Shown here piece by piece: positions 1 to 6,455 of a stretch of DNA of 11,353 nt. Under the pieces are notes generated by a model that did no database searches, was not told the DNA's origin, and saw only the letters and a list, made by a program, of their open reading frames with translations. Positions within the stretch are counted from its first letter, which is position 1. The number at the start of each line of letters is the position of its first letter. The stretch is from Thermoplasmatales archaeon UBA447 (GTDB taxonomy: Archaea > Thermoplasmatota > Thermoplasmata > Thermoplasmatales > Thermoplasmataceae), in NCBI GenBank assembly GCA_002503205.1, contig DARE01000056.1:1-11353 (forward strand), given 5' to 3'. The position numbers and the translations under genes were made by a program.

Positions 1-979
1 AGTCAGTGAGTTTCACGCCAAGGATCTTCCCATCTTTCCTCAGGGCAAATTCAGCATCCATATAACCTCTGGGCCGATGGAATGCGTAAAGGCTTTCCAT
101 TCTTGTCTGCACCCATTTTACAGGCTTTCCACATTTCATACTCAGGAGGGATATTATGGCAACATACTGCCATACGGCAAGTTTGTAGCCGAACCCGCCA
201 CCAACCGGAGGAACGATTAGCCTGATGTTTGATGAAGGTATTCCAAGGCATGCGGAGACAGATCCTACAGTCCTTCCGGGCTGCTGATCTGTGGCATATA
301 CCAGGAGTTCATCTCTTGTCTGATCATAGAAAGAGTTCACTACAAAGGTTTCCAGAGGAGTGGATGCATATCTGTGTATCCTTATTCTGTCTTTCACTAT
401 TCTATCTGCTTCCTGGAACGCTTTCTTGAGATTTCCAAACTCAAAATGATCTGTAACAATTTCATTAGAGTCAAGCTCCTCGTATATTCTGGGGGCATCC
501 TTCTTCATAGCATCCTCAATTGATGCAATCACTGGGAGAGGTTCGTACTCAACTTCGATGAGATCAACAGCATCCTGTGCAATGTACTTTGTAGTTGCAA
601 CAACAGCAGCTACAGGCTCCCCCATGTATCTGACCTTGTCGTTTGCCATTATATAATGGGATTTTGGCGAAACTGTTGCGGCCCTGGAAGTCATGGGTCT
701 GGTAATTTTTGCTGCTTCCTGCCCGGTTAGGACAAGCACAACACCAGGCAGTCTCATTGCCTTGCTGGCATCAATCTTCTTTATTCTGGCATGTGCATAT
801 GGGCTTGAGAGTATGGCGGCGTAATGCTGGTTTGCGAGTTCAATGTCATCAGTGTAACCTCCCTTTCCCCTTATTATTCTGAGATCTTCCATTCTTCTGA
901 CTGCCTTTCCAACGTTCCTTGTGGTAGAAGTTAAGGATCTGTCGGCAGGTTCAAGTATCTGTGAATTAGATGAATTCAT
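1..979 (-). CDS. Molybdenum hydroxylase large subunit (xanthine dehydrogenase/CoxL family), N-terminal 326 residues, partial
   Basis: The frame is open from an ATG at 979 down to the left edge, so the C-terminal part is missing. The family binds molybdopterin cytosine dinucleotide and hydroxylates aldehydes, N-heterocycles or CO with small FeS and FAD subunits, none of which is in this window. The order of conserved blocks fits: VGKAVRRMEDLRIIRGKGGY at residues 23-42, PYAHARI at 60-66, VRYMGEPVAAVVA at 116-128, the ATDQQPGRT block at 229-237, the glycine-rich GGGFGYK at 260-266 and the KWVQTRMES block at 288-296. The usual 'PMEPRG' region reads TPLETF (207-212), a divergence from CO dehydrogenase proper, so CO oxidation is not implied. 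A TATA box lies about 32 nt upstream. It is divergent from the ubiD-like gene, with which it may share regulation. The substrate is unknown. Confidence 0.88.
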   Translation of the reverse strand, partial: MNSSNSQILEPADRSLTSTTRNVGKAVRRMEDLRIIRGKGGYTDDIELANQHYAAILSSPYAHARIKKIDASKAMRLPGVVLVLTGQEAAKITRPMTSRAATVSPKSHYIMANDKVRYMGEPVAAVVATTKYIAQDAVDLIEVEYEPLPVIASIEDAMKKDAPRIYEELDSNEIVTDHFEFGNLKKAFQEADRIVKDRIRIHRYASTPLETFVVNSFYDQTRDELLVYATDQQPGRTVGSVSACLGIPSSNIRLIVPPVGGGFGYKLAVWQYVAIISLLSMKCGKPVKWVQTRMESLYAFHRPRGYMDAEFALRKDGKILGVKLTD

Positions 980-986
980 ATTGACC

Positions 987-1006
987 TTATGCATATCAAC
1001 ATATCA
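987..1006. repeat. Tandem CATATCA repeat, one arm of a 16-nt inverted repeat at the coxL-like promoter
   Basis: CATATCA occurs twice with an 8-nt period (992-998 and 1000-1006). Read on the minus strand, 1002-987 is ATGTTGATATGCATAA, which matches 14 of 16 bases of the plus-strand sequence at 1106-1121. The site covers the predicted transcription start of the minus-strand molybdoenzyme gene, a position typical of archaeal repressor operators. A regulatory role is inferred. Confidence 0.4.
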
Positions 1007-1007
1007 G

Positions 1008-1015
1008 TTATATTT
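1008..1015 (-). promoter_or_regulatory. TATA box of the molybdenum hydroxylase gene
   Basis: On the minus strand this reads AAATATAA within an A-rich tract. Its centre is about 32 nt from the ATG at 979, predicting a transcript with a leader of only a few bases. Confidence 0.5.
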
Positions 1016-1105
1016 TTTTTGTTAATCCATCTATAGGTGATTACTTTACTTACTTTACCATAATAATCTGATGATATTTCTTTTAAACTAATTACCTGTT
1101 ATTTA

Positions 1106-1121
1106 ATTTTGATATGCACAA
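1106..1121. repeat. Second arm of the inverted repeat (ATTTTGATATGCACAA) in the divergent spacer
   Basis: It matches the reverse complement of 987-1002 at 14 of 16 positions, with about 104 nt between the arms. It follows an AT-rich tract (ATTTAATTTT, 1101-1110) that could be a second TATA box for a longer ubiD leader. It probably binds the same regulator as the arm at 987-1006; this is inference. Confidence 0.35.
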
Positions 1122-1218
1122 TCTGTTATTGGTAAACCTGTTAAAGCAAATGGTATTCAATGCGGAAATACATTGTAGAGTATTGGTGTTATTTGTTCCA
1201 TGAATGTAATAATAATGC

Positions 1219-1229
1219 TTATTTTATTA
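1219..1229 (+). promoter_or_regulatory. TATA box of the ubiD-like gene
   Basis: TTATTTTATTA is centred about 24-25 nt before the ATG at 1247, which predicts a leaderless transcript starting at or next to the start codon. This supports the choice of 1247 over the out-of-frame ATG at 1243. Confidence 0.5.
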
Positions 1230-1240
1230 GAGGCCCTTAA

Positions 1241-1258
1241 CCATGTATGAAAACATGG
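1241..1258. repeat. Palindrome enclosing the ubiD start codon
   Basis: CCATGT-ATGAAA-ACATGG is a perfect inverted repeat with 6-bp arms, and the start codon 1247-1249 opens the 6-nt loop. If the transcript is leaderless only the right arm is transcribed, so a DNA operator at the transcription start is more likely than an RNA hairpin. Confidence 0.4.
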
Positions 1259-2710
1259 AAAGATCTCAGAGAATGGATAGTCCAGGCGAATGAGATCCAG
1301 GAACTGAAAACATTAAATGGCGCATCACTGAATCTTGAGCTATCTGCCATTGCCCAGGTAAACGCTAAAAACAGTGGCCCTGCCCTTTTATTTCAGAATT
1401 TCAGCGAGGGTGCTTTTCAAGGGTTCAGGGTACTTACAAACTCTGTTGGCAATTTTCACCTGTTTAATCTGACATTCGGTTTTCAACAGTTTCCTGACAT
1501 TAGCAGTACTGTACAGAACTTAAAGGGAAAGCCTTCAGGATGGGAAAAGGAATCAGGAAACTATCCGGTGAAAATTCTGGAAAATGGGCCCGTCAATGAG
1601 AATTACAGGGAAGGGGACAGTATCGATCTGAACATATTTCCAACCCCCTTCTGGCATGACAGTGACGGGGGCAAATTCATAGGTACTGGAGTGGCGGTCA
1701 TCACTGCTGATCCTGATGATGGAAGTATAAATGTTGGTTCTTACAGGGCGCAGCTGTTCGATTCTAAAACTATCGGCCTGAATATAGAGAGGGGAAAGCA
1801 TGGTGCTTCACACAGGGAGAAGTATTTTTCTCAGGGTAAGCCGATGCCAGTTGTTCTCATATTTGGCCCGGACCCTCTCCTCTATATCCTGGCCGGAAGT
1901 GAAATCCCGACAGGAGTCTCGGAACTTGAATACTACGGTGCTATCAAAGGACAGAGGATGGAGGTAATTAAAGGTAGGAAGACTGGCCTCCCAATACCTG
2001 CATCCGCAGAAATAGCGGTAGAGGGATTCGTATATCCTGATAAAACAAGGCTTGAGGGCCCACACGGAGAATGGACAGGATATTATGCAAGCGACGCAAG
2101 GGAAAAGCCCTATGTATCCGTAGAATCCTTATATTACAGAAACAATGCAATTATGCTTGGTTCAGCAATGTCTAGAGGAAGCTACAACGATCATGCAAGC
2201 TGGAGGAGTATATGGAAATCTGCCTTAATTTACGACGAACTTTTGAAGAATGGTATCCCAGGAATCAAGGGAGTCTATTGCCCGCCATTTGGAGTGGGCA
2301 GACAATTTATTAACATATCAATTGAGCAGAAGTATCCTGGGCATGCCACTGAAGCTGGTTACATGGCTTCACAGACCAGAAGTGCTGCATACATGGGCAA
2401 ATGGGTTGTTGTAGTGGATGAGGATGTTAACCCCTATGACATGGATGATGTTCTCTGGGCTATGTGCAGCAGGGCAGATCCAACAGAGATCGGAATTATA
2501 AAAAAAGGGTGGGCAAGCGGTGTAGATCCTCTGAGACCTCGGGATCTTCCAGCATCAAAATACACAAACAGCAGGGGCATAATCTTTGCAGTTGTACCTT
2601 ACGAAAGGATAGACAGTTTTCCCAGGAGATGTGAAGCAAGTCTCGGACTGAGGAATGAAGTCTTCAATAAATATCTAAGCCAGATGGATGGAAGGTGGAG
2701 CTCAAATTAG
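1247..2710 (+). CDS. UbiD-family prenylated-FMN-dependent decarboxylase
   Basis: This 487-residue cytosolic enzyme is full length for the UbiD/Fdc/AroY family, which reversibly decarboxylates aromatic or alpha,beta-unsaturated acids using prenylated FMN. The family catalytic Glu-Arg-Glu triad is visible: R167 in NVGSYR, and E270 and E275 in LEGPHGE. N162, H185 (GKH) and probably E226 (SELEYYG) match the family's metal and cofactor-phosphate ligands. GPDP (207-210) and AEIAVEG (254-260) are further family blocks. The prFMN-forming partner UbiX is not in the window. The start is set by the TATA box 24-25 nt upstream. The MHS-type transporter downstream on the same strand, separated by 345 nt with its own promoter, could import the acid substrate. 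Which acid is acted on cannot be told from the sequence. Confidence 0.93.
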   Translation: MKTWKDLREWIVQANEIQELKTLNGASLNLELSAIAQVNAKNSGPALLFQNFSEGAFQGFRVLTNSVGNFHLFNLTFGFQQFPDISSTVQNLKGKPSGWEKESGNYPVKILENGPVNENYREGDSIDLNIFPTPFWHDSDGGKFIGTGVAVITADPDDGSINVGSYRAQLFDSKTIGLNIERGKHGASHREKYFSQGKPMPVVLIFGPDPLLYILAGSEIPTGVSELEYYGAIKGQRMEVIKGRKTGLPIPASAEIAVEGFVYPDKTRLEGPHGEWTGYYASDAREKPYVSVESLYYRNNAIMLGSAMSRGSYNDHASWRSIWKSALIYDELLKNGIPGIKGVYCPPFGVGRQFINISIEQKYPGHATEAGYMASQTRSAAYMGKWVVVVDEDVNPYDMDDVLWAMCSRADPTEIGIIKKGWASGVDPLRPRDLPASKYTNSRGIIFAVVPYERIDSFPRRCEASLGLRNEVFNKYLSQMDGRWSSN

Positions 2711-2714
2711 ATTA

Positions 2715-2758
2715 AAGACCGCCCGTCTTCCTTCTAAATTCTTTGTTTTCTTAATTTT
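2715..2758 (+). terminator. Weak stem-loop and T-rich tract after the ubiD-like gene
   Basis: AAGAC (2715-2719) and GTCTT (2725-2729) can pair around a 5-nt loop, followed by T-rich sequence to 2758. T-rich tracts are the usual archaeal termination signal. The stem is short. Confidence 0.35.
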
Positions 2759-2806
2759 GACCTAAAGAAACACACCTGAGTAATATTTTCCGTATTGAGT
2801 AAAAGC

Positions 2807-2926
2807 ATGAAACTTTTTGCAATTTCAATTATTAACTTACAGCTACTATTTGAAATTATAGCTGGTTTTGAAATCTACTTTATAATTAGTAGGTGGAAAC
2901 AGTTCTCTATTTATAAAGAGTTATAA
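2807..2926 (+). CDS. Possible 39-residue hydrophobic peptide
   Basis: An ATG at 2807 opens a frame of 39 codons ending in TAA at 2924-2926. The product has a hydrophobic stretch (residues 3-27) followed by a basic tail (SRWKQ), like a single-pass membrane peptide. TAATATTTT at 2781-2789 lies about 22 nt upstream and could be a TATA box. The region is very AT-rich, so a chance frame with many hydrophobic codons is quite possible. No family is recognised. It sits in the 345-nt spacer between the ubiD-like gene and the transporter. Confidence 0.15.
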   Translation: MKLFAISIINLQLLFEIIAGFEIYFIISRWKQFSIYKEL

Positions 2927-2935
2927 AATCGCAAC

Positions 2936-2956
2936 ACAGTATACCTTATGTACTGT
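2936..2956. repeat. Inverted repeat ACAGTA-N9-TACTGT upstream of the MHS-type transporter
   Basis: Perfect 6-bp arms with a 9-nt spacer give an operator-sized site of 21 nt. It lies about 70 nt upstream of the transporter's TATA box, a position suited to an activator or to an upstream promoter. A role is not shown by sequence alone. Confidence 0.3.
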
Positions 2957-3024
2957 TAATCATAAAACGGCGCTTATTTTTATATAATTACAAAAATCAT
3001 CTTAAGTATTTCAAATACACCATA

Positions 3025-3033
3025 TTTTAAATA
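3025..3033 (+). promoter_or_regulatory. TATA box of the MHS-type transporter gene
   Basis: TTTTAAATA is centred about 27 nt before the ATG at 3056, predicting a leaderless transcript and supporting that start. Confidence 0.55.
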
Positions 3034-3055
3034 ATACTATTAATTATCTTCATTA

Positions 3056-4423
3056 ATGGAAAACAATGTAAATTCATCTCAGCCCCCGGGTGAAAAGCTG
3101 GATCGATATCACGGACAGGCTCTGTACATATCTTTCTTTGCCTACACCTTTGATATATTGAGTTTTGTAGCTCTGACATTTGTGTCCGTGCAGGCAGCAA
3201 AGGCCATTTATCCATCCAGCACTCTTGGAATTTCACTTATTATTTTCTGGGGTGGATTTGCTGCAGGATCAGTTACAAGGCCTATTGGTGCAGCAATTTT
3301 TGGTCATGATACGGATGCGAAGGGTAGAAAGAGGACCCTTTATATAAACATCCTGGGTTCTTCAATTTTTACGGCCCTTCTGGCTGCCACCCCAACCTAT
3401 GCCAGTGTAGGTATCTATTCTCCGATAATATTTATCGGGCTTAGGCTAATTGGAGGCGTATTCATAGGTGGTTTGATAGCTGGGGGTCTTGTTTTTGGCC
3501 CTGAAAACTTCCCAGACAGATTCAGGGGGTTGTTGACCGGTTTTGCAGAATCAGGGGGAAGCTGGGCTCATGTTATAGGTGCGGCATGGCTTCTTATGAT
3601 CTCTTTCATATTTGCAACCACTTCCTCATTTGACACAATTGGCTGGAGAATAATGTTTCTGGTTTCAATACTGCCCCTGGTTCTTATACTGCCAGTCTTG
3701 GTCAAAACACCGGAATCAAACATATACCAGCTGGCAAGGAAGAAAAGAAAAACAACAAAGAATCCTCTCAAGACGCTGGTTGCAGAAAAAAAATCCATCA
3801 GAAAGGTCTTCATGCTTTCACTGATAATGTCAATCGGTCTCCTTGGTTATGATAACATGACAGAAAACCAATTTCCTACATTTTTGCTTTCATTTAACAA
3901 AGTGCCACACTCGCTTCTTGCTGAAATAGTTCTGGTGGGTGCTCTCGCAGGAGTGATAGGCTCCATTCTTGGTGGTGTTATATCACAGTACACAGGAAGG
4001 AAACCTCTTTCCATAGTTGGCGGCATAGTTCTGATTGCCATAAGTTACCTGTATATTCACCTGGGAACCCTGCCAGGAGATGCCTATTATGCAATTGTAC
4101 TGACCCTAATGCCACTTTACTTCTTCTCATCTGTGAGCAAAGCCGATTTCAGCATATATCTGAATGAGGCATTTCCAACATCAGTAAGAGGAAGTGCTCT
4201 CTCACTGAACTGGAACCTGGGATACGGTATAGCAGGTGTATGGCCCATAGTTGTTAGTGCGGTTCTAGCCGTTTACGGAATAAAGGTATATCCAATCACT
4301 GCTGCGGTAACCATAGCGCTTCTTGGGCTCATGTACCTCATAGGAACACTGTTCAGCAAAGAGACAAAGGGGAACATACTCAAGGAAAAAGAGGAGATGA
4401 TGTCAGAACCGGACTCATCTTAA
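3056..4423 (+). CDS. MFS transporter, metabolite:H+ symporter (MHS)-like
   Basis: This 455-residue polytopic membrane protein is expected to have 12 transmembrane helices. The loop between helices 2 and 3 carries an MHS-type signature: TRPIGA (74-79) followed by GHDTDAKGRKR (83-93), the MFS A-motif. TPES at 218-221 precedes a long basic central loop (KKRKTTK, about 229-235), and YTGRK (312-316) repeats the A-like motif in the second half. EAFPTSVRGSALS (371-383) matches the conserved block before helix 11. MHS proteins import small carboxylic acids with protons. It lies downstream of the ubiD-like gene on the same strand but has its own TATA box, so it is probably a separate transcript. Supplying an organic acid to the decarboxylase is a guess from neighbourhood. 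Confidence 0.9.
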   Translation: MENNVNSSQPPGEKLDRYHGQALYISFFAYTFDILSFVALTFVSVQAAKAIYPSSTLGISLIIFWGGFAAGSVTRPIGAAIFGHDTDAKGRKRTLYINILGSSIFTALLAATPTYASVGIYSPIIFIGLRLIGGVFIGGLIAGGLVFGPENFPDRFRGLLTGFAESGGSWAHVIGAAWLLMISFIFATTSSFDTIGWRIMFLVSILPLVLILPVLVKTPESNIYQLARKKRKTTKNPLKTLVAEKKSIRKVFMLSLIMSIGLLGYDNMTENQFPTFLLSFNKVPHSLLAEIVLVGALAGVIGSILGGVISQYTGRKPLSIVGGIVLIAISYLYIHLGTLPGDAYYAIVLTLMPLYFFSSVSKADFSIYLNEAFPTSVRGSALSLNWNLGYGIAGVWPIVVSAVLAVYGIKVYPITAAVTIALLGLMYLIGTLFSKETKGNILKEKEEMMSEPDSS

Positions 4424-4431
4424 TTTTTTTT
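4424..4431 (+). terminator. T-run after the MHS-type transporter
   Basis: An uninterrupted run of T begins directly after the TAA stop codon. Oligo-T tracts act as intrinsic terminators for archaeal RNA polymerase. No stem is needed or seen. Confidence 0.4.
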
Positions 4432-4522
4432 ACAATAATTATAAATACACCAAATATTATACCTTTTTGATATTTCTCTGGTACTGTTAGAAAGAGGAAA
4501 TTGATGTCAGCTTGGAAGATAT

Positions 4523-4528
4523 GGTGAT
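4523..4528 (+). promoter_or_regulatory. Shine-Dalgarno site GGTGAT of the small membrane protein
   Basis: GGTGAT is a full match to the archaeal anti-SD core (16S 3' end AUCACCUCC) and ends 7 nt before the ATG at 4536. It decides that start over the in-frame ATGs at 4521 and 4527, and marks this as a leadered gene, unlike most neighbours. Confidence 0.55.
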
Positions 4529-4535
4529 GTTTTCT

Positions 4536-4679
4536 ATGAAATCGAGGTTTGTCTTGGCCGGAATAGTTATTATGGCAGTGGCATTTGTATTCTTTGAGAT
4601 TCGCAACCACCGTTTGAATTTTCTAATCCCTGTTGCGGTTGGAGCAATGCTTTTCTTATATGGAATCTTCAGCAGATGA
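4536..4679 (+). CDS. Small two-helix membrane protein, hypothetical
   Basis: This 47-codon frame ends in TGA at 4677-4679. The product has a basic start (MKSR), a hydrophobic helix at about residues 5-20, a short polar turn with charge (EIRNHR, 21-26) and a second hydrophobic helix at about 28-44, ending in SR. That is a compact helical hairpin for the membrane. A strong Shine-Dalgarno site 7 nt upstream supports translation. In-frame ATGs at 4521 and 4527 would add up to five residues. A TATA-like TATTATACC near 4454-4462 would give a leader of about 55 nt. No family is recognised. It lies 112 nt after the MHS-type transporter and could be co-transcribed by read-through. Confidence 0.55.
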   Translation: MKSRFVLAGIVIMAVAFVFFEIRNHRLNFLIPVAVGAMLFLYGIFSR

Positions 4680-4986
4680 CTTTTATTATTGCAACCTGGG
4701 TTTTAAAATTCTGAATATTAAAGAGATGGTGGCAAGCATATTTTCCAAATTATGATTCTATTTTGGATCTGTTTTATTCCAGTGGGCAAAAATGATGGGG
4801 CGAAATTGCACCTTGTAATGTGTTATTTCAGATTTAGAGTACGATTGTATATTCTGTTTCTTCTGGCAATTTCAAGCAAGCCGTTGAATCTGCCTCCAAT
4901 ATTCTCTGTTAACAATACTCAAGTGGGTATAAGATAAAATTGAAACTGTAATTGATCAGATAATCGATTGCCATTGATTTACATTG
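4680..4986. other. Non-coding spacer between convergent units
   Basis: No convincing gene is seen in these roughly 300 nt. A 61-codon plus-strand frame (4752-4937) lacks a TATA box at the right distance, an SD site and protein-like composition. Confidence 0.5.
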
Positions 4987-5020
4987 AAAAAATGAGTAAG
5001 GGCAGGTTTCAGTCTGCCTT
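4987..5020 (-). terminator. Stem-loop terminator overlapping the end of the AAHS-type transporter
   Basis: On the minus strand AAGGCAG (5020-5014) pairs with CTGCCCTT (one bulged base, ending near 4998) around an 8-nt loop that contains the TGA stop codon. A T6 run follows (4992-4987). Stem plus T-run resembles an intrinsic terminator. Confidence 0.5.
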
Positions 5021-6301
5021 TATCTGAGTACCCAGTGTCTCTTTAAGGCCAAACAGACCTCCAAACTGGAAGAGTACTCCCACAAGCATGGCAATGGACA
5101 TGGCTATTCCAATGTATTTAATTCCACCAATTGAAGCATATATTAGGGGAACTATAAGGGATGCAGCAGCACCTGCCACTCCGCGTCCAACCATATAGCC
5201 GAAGTTCGTTGCAGTTGATCTCATCCTTGTGGGGAAATGTTCGCTGTACCAGACACCGTATTCACCGGATATTCCCTGGCTGACCGATACGATGGTATAG
5301 GCATAGAACATCGGAAACATGTAAAGCTCAAGATATGTTGCCTTCATCAGGATGATTGCGAAGAATGCTCCAACCGCAATAATATACAGGGCACCATAGC
5401 CGATTGCGGTGATCTTTCTTCCAAAGCGATCTGCAAGGAACCCGTTGATCCAGTAGAAGGGCACAGCTATGAGCTGCCCAACAACAAGCAGGAGTGTATA
5501 CTCTGTTGTAGTCATATGATATGAGACTGAAAGGAGGGTTGGCATGAAGCTGGAGTAAGAGAAGTATATGAATAGGTTTGCGCCTCCAATGAGCAGGGAG
5601 ATCAGTGTCCAGCGCCTGACCTGGGGATTAAAAATGTCTGCAAGCGGTGATTTCTCCTTTTTCCTCATTTCTGTGGAGGATTTGAGCTGATCCTGCAACT
5701 TGAGCCAGTACTTCGACTCCGGGAGTATCAGAGCATTAACTGCAACGCCCACTATTGCAACAATTCCCGCTATCAGGAATGCATATCTCCATCCTAGAAG
5801 AGCACCATAATGGGATATTGTGAATCCCGCGGTGAAGGCCCCTGTCACTGATCCAAGTATGAAGACTCCCTGAAGAATACCTCCACCGGTAGCCCGTGTT
5901 CTCGCAGACCAAATTTCAGTTATCTGTGCAAAACCGATCCCCCACTCTCCACCTATCCCAAGCCCTTCAACCGCCCTCAACAGATAAAGCTGCCATAGGC
6001 TGTTTATTCCGGCTGTAAGAAGAGTTGCAACTCCGAATACTGCAATGGATAGCATCAGCCCCTTCCTTCTCCCGTATCTGTCTGCGATAAACCCAAAAAG
6101 GATCCCACCGAATGCAGAGAAAACAAGGCTTATTGTCAGGGCAATTGCTATATCTGCAACTGACACCTTGAACGAAGCTGAGAGAACAAGGAACAGATAG
6201 CTTATGATAACCAGATCATAGCCATCGCTGAAGTGACCAAAAAGAACCCCGCCGAGTGCCCCAGCTTTCTCTTTTTCAGAGTATGTCAAATTACCAATCA
6301 T
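5009..6301 (-). CDS. MFS transporter, aromatic acid:H+ symporter (AAHS)-like
   Basis: This 430-residue membrane protein is expected to have 12 helices. Helix 1 carries DGYD (26-29), the equivalent of the DGFD motif whose aspartates are needed for proton-coupled uptake in PcaK-type aromatic acid transporters. The A-motif GFIADRYGRRK is at 70-80 and repeats as GFLADRFGRK at 287-296. RAVEGLGIGGEW (109-120) and PESKYW (194-199) are standard sugar/acid MFS blocks, and EHFPTRMRS (354-362) precedes helix 11. Sialate:H+ symporters share several of these features, so the substrate class is only suggested. The ATG at 6301 lies about 35 nt from a good TATA box. It is separated from the upstream minus-strand gene by a stem-loop terminator and so is likely its own unit. 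Confidence 0.9.
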   Translation of the reverse strand: MIGNLTYSEKEKAGALGGVLFGHFSDGYDLVIISYLFLVLSASFKVSVADIAIALTISLVFSAFGGILFGFIADRYGRRKGLMLSIAVFGVATLLTAGINSLWQLYLLRAVEGLGIGGEWGIGFAQITEIWSARTRATGGGILQGVFILGSVTGAFTAGFTISHYGALLGWRYAFLIAGIVAIVGVAVNALILPESKYWLKLQDQLKSSTEMRKKEKSPLADIFNPQVRRWTLISLLIGGANLFIYFSYSSFMPTLLSVSYHMTTTEYTLLLVVGQLIAVPFYWINGFLADRFGRKITAIGYGALYIIAVGAFFAIILMKATYLELYMFPMFYAYTIVSVSQGISGEYGVWYSEHFPTRMRSTATNFGYMVGRGVAGAAASLIVPLIYASIGGIKYIGIAMSIAMLVGVLFQFGGLFGLKETLGTQIKAD

Positions 6302-6314
6302 AAGTGAACCAATT

Positions 6315-6329
6315 AATGTAAATTACATT
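6315..6329. promoter_or_regulatory. Perfect palindrome, candidate operator of the AAHS-type transporter
   Basis: AATGTAA-A-TTACATT has 7-bp arms around one base. It directly adjoins the TATA box (6331-6340) on the start-codon side, covering the region just upstream of the predicted transcription start, the classic place for an archaeal repressor dimer. Confidence 0.45.
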
Positions 6330-6330
6330 C

Positions 6331-6340
6331 TATATTTAAA
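6331..6340 (-). promoter_or_regulatory. TATA box of the AAHS-type transporter gene
   Basis: On the minus strand this reads TTTAAATATA, close to the archaeal consensus. It predicts transcription starting near 6309 and a leader of roughly 8 nt before the ATG at 6301. Confidence 0.6.
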
Positions 6341-6424
6341 TTGATGTTTTAGTATACTAAATTTTGTAATTCCTAAAATATTCTTATGTAAAAAAATGAA
6401 AACAAGGTAATGTGATTATTTTTA

Positions 6425-6454
6425 GAAAATCTGAATCCGCCAGAGGAATTCAGA
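6425..6454 (-). terminator. Stem-loop and T-run after the 191-residue hypothetical gene
   Basis: TCTGAATCC (6430-6438) pairs with GG-A-ATTCAGA (6445-6454, one bulged A) around a GCCAGA loop. On the minus strand the stem begins two bases after the TGA stop and is followed by TTTT, as in an intrinsic terminator. Confidence 0.5.
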
Positions 6455-6455
6455 A

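Noticed and set aside
1..979. Carbon monoxide dehydrogenase (true CoxL) identity
   Set aside because: The CO-specific active-site loop is not visible in the available part and conserved blocks are divergent; only the broad molybdenum hydroxylase family is supported.
4752..4937. 61-codon plus-strand frame in the spacer between transporters
   Set aside because: No TATA box or SD site at a suitable distance, unusual composition, and flanked by non-coding AT-rich sequence; likely chance.
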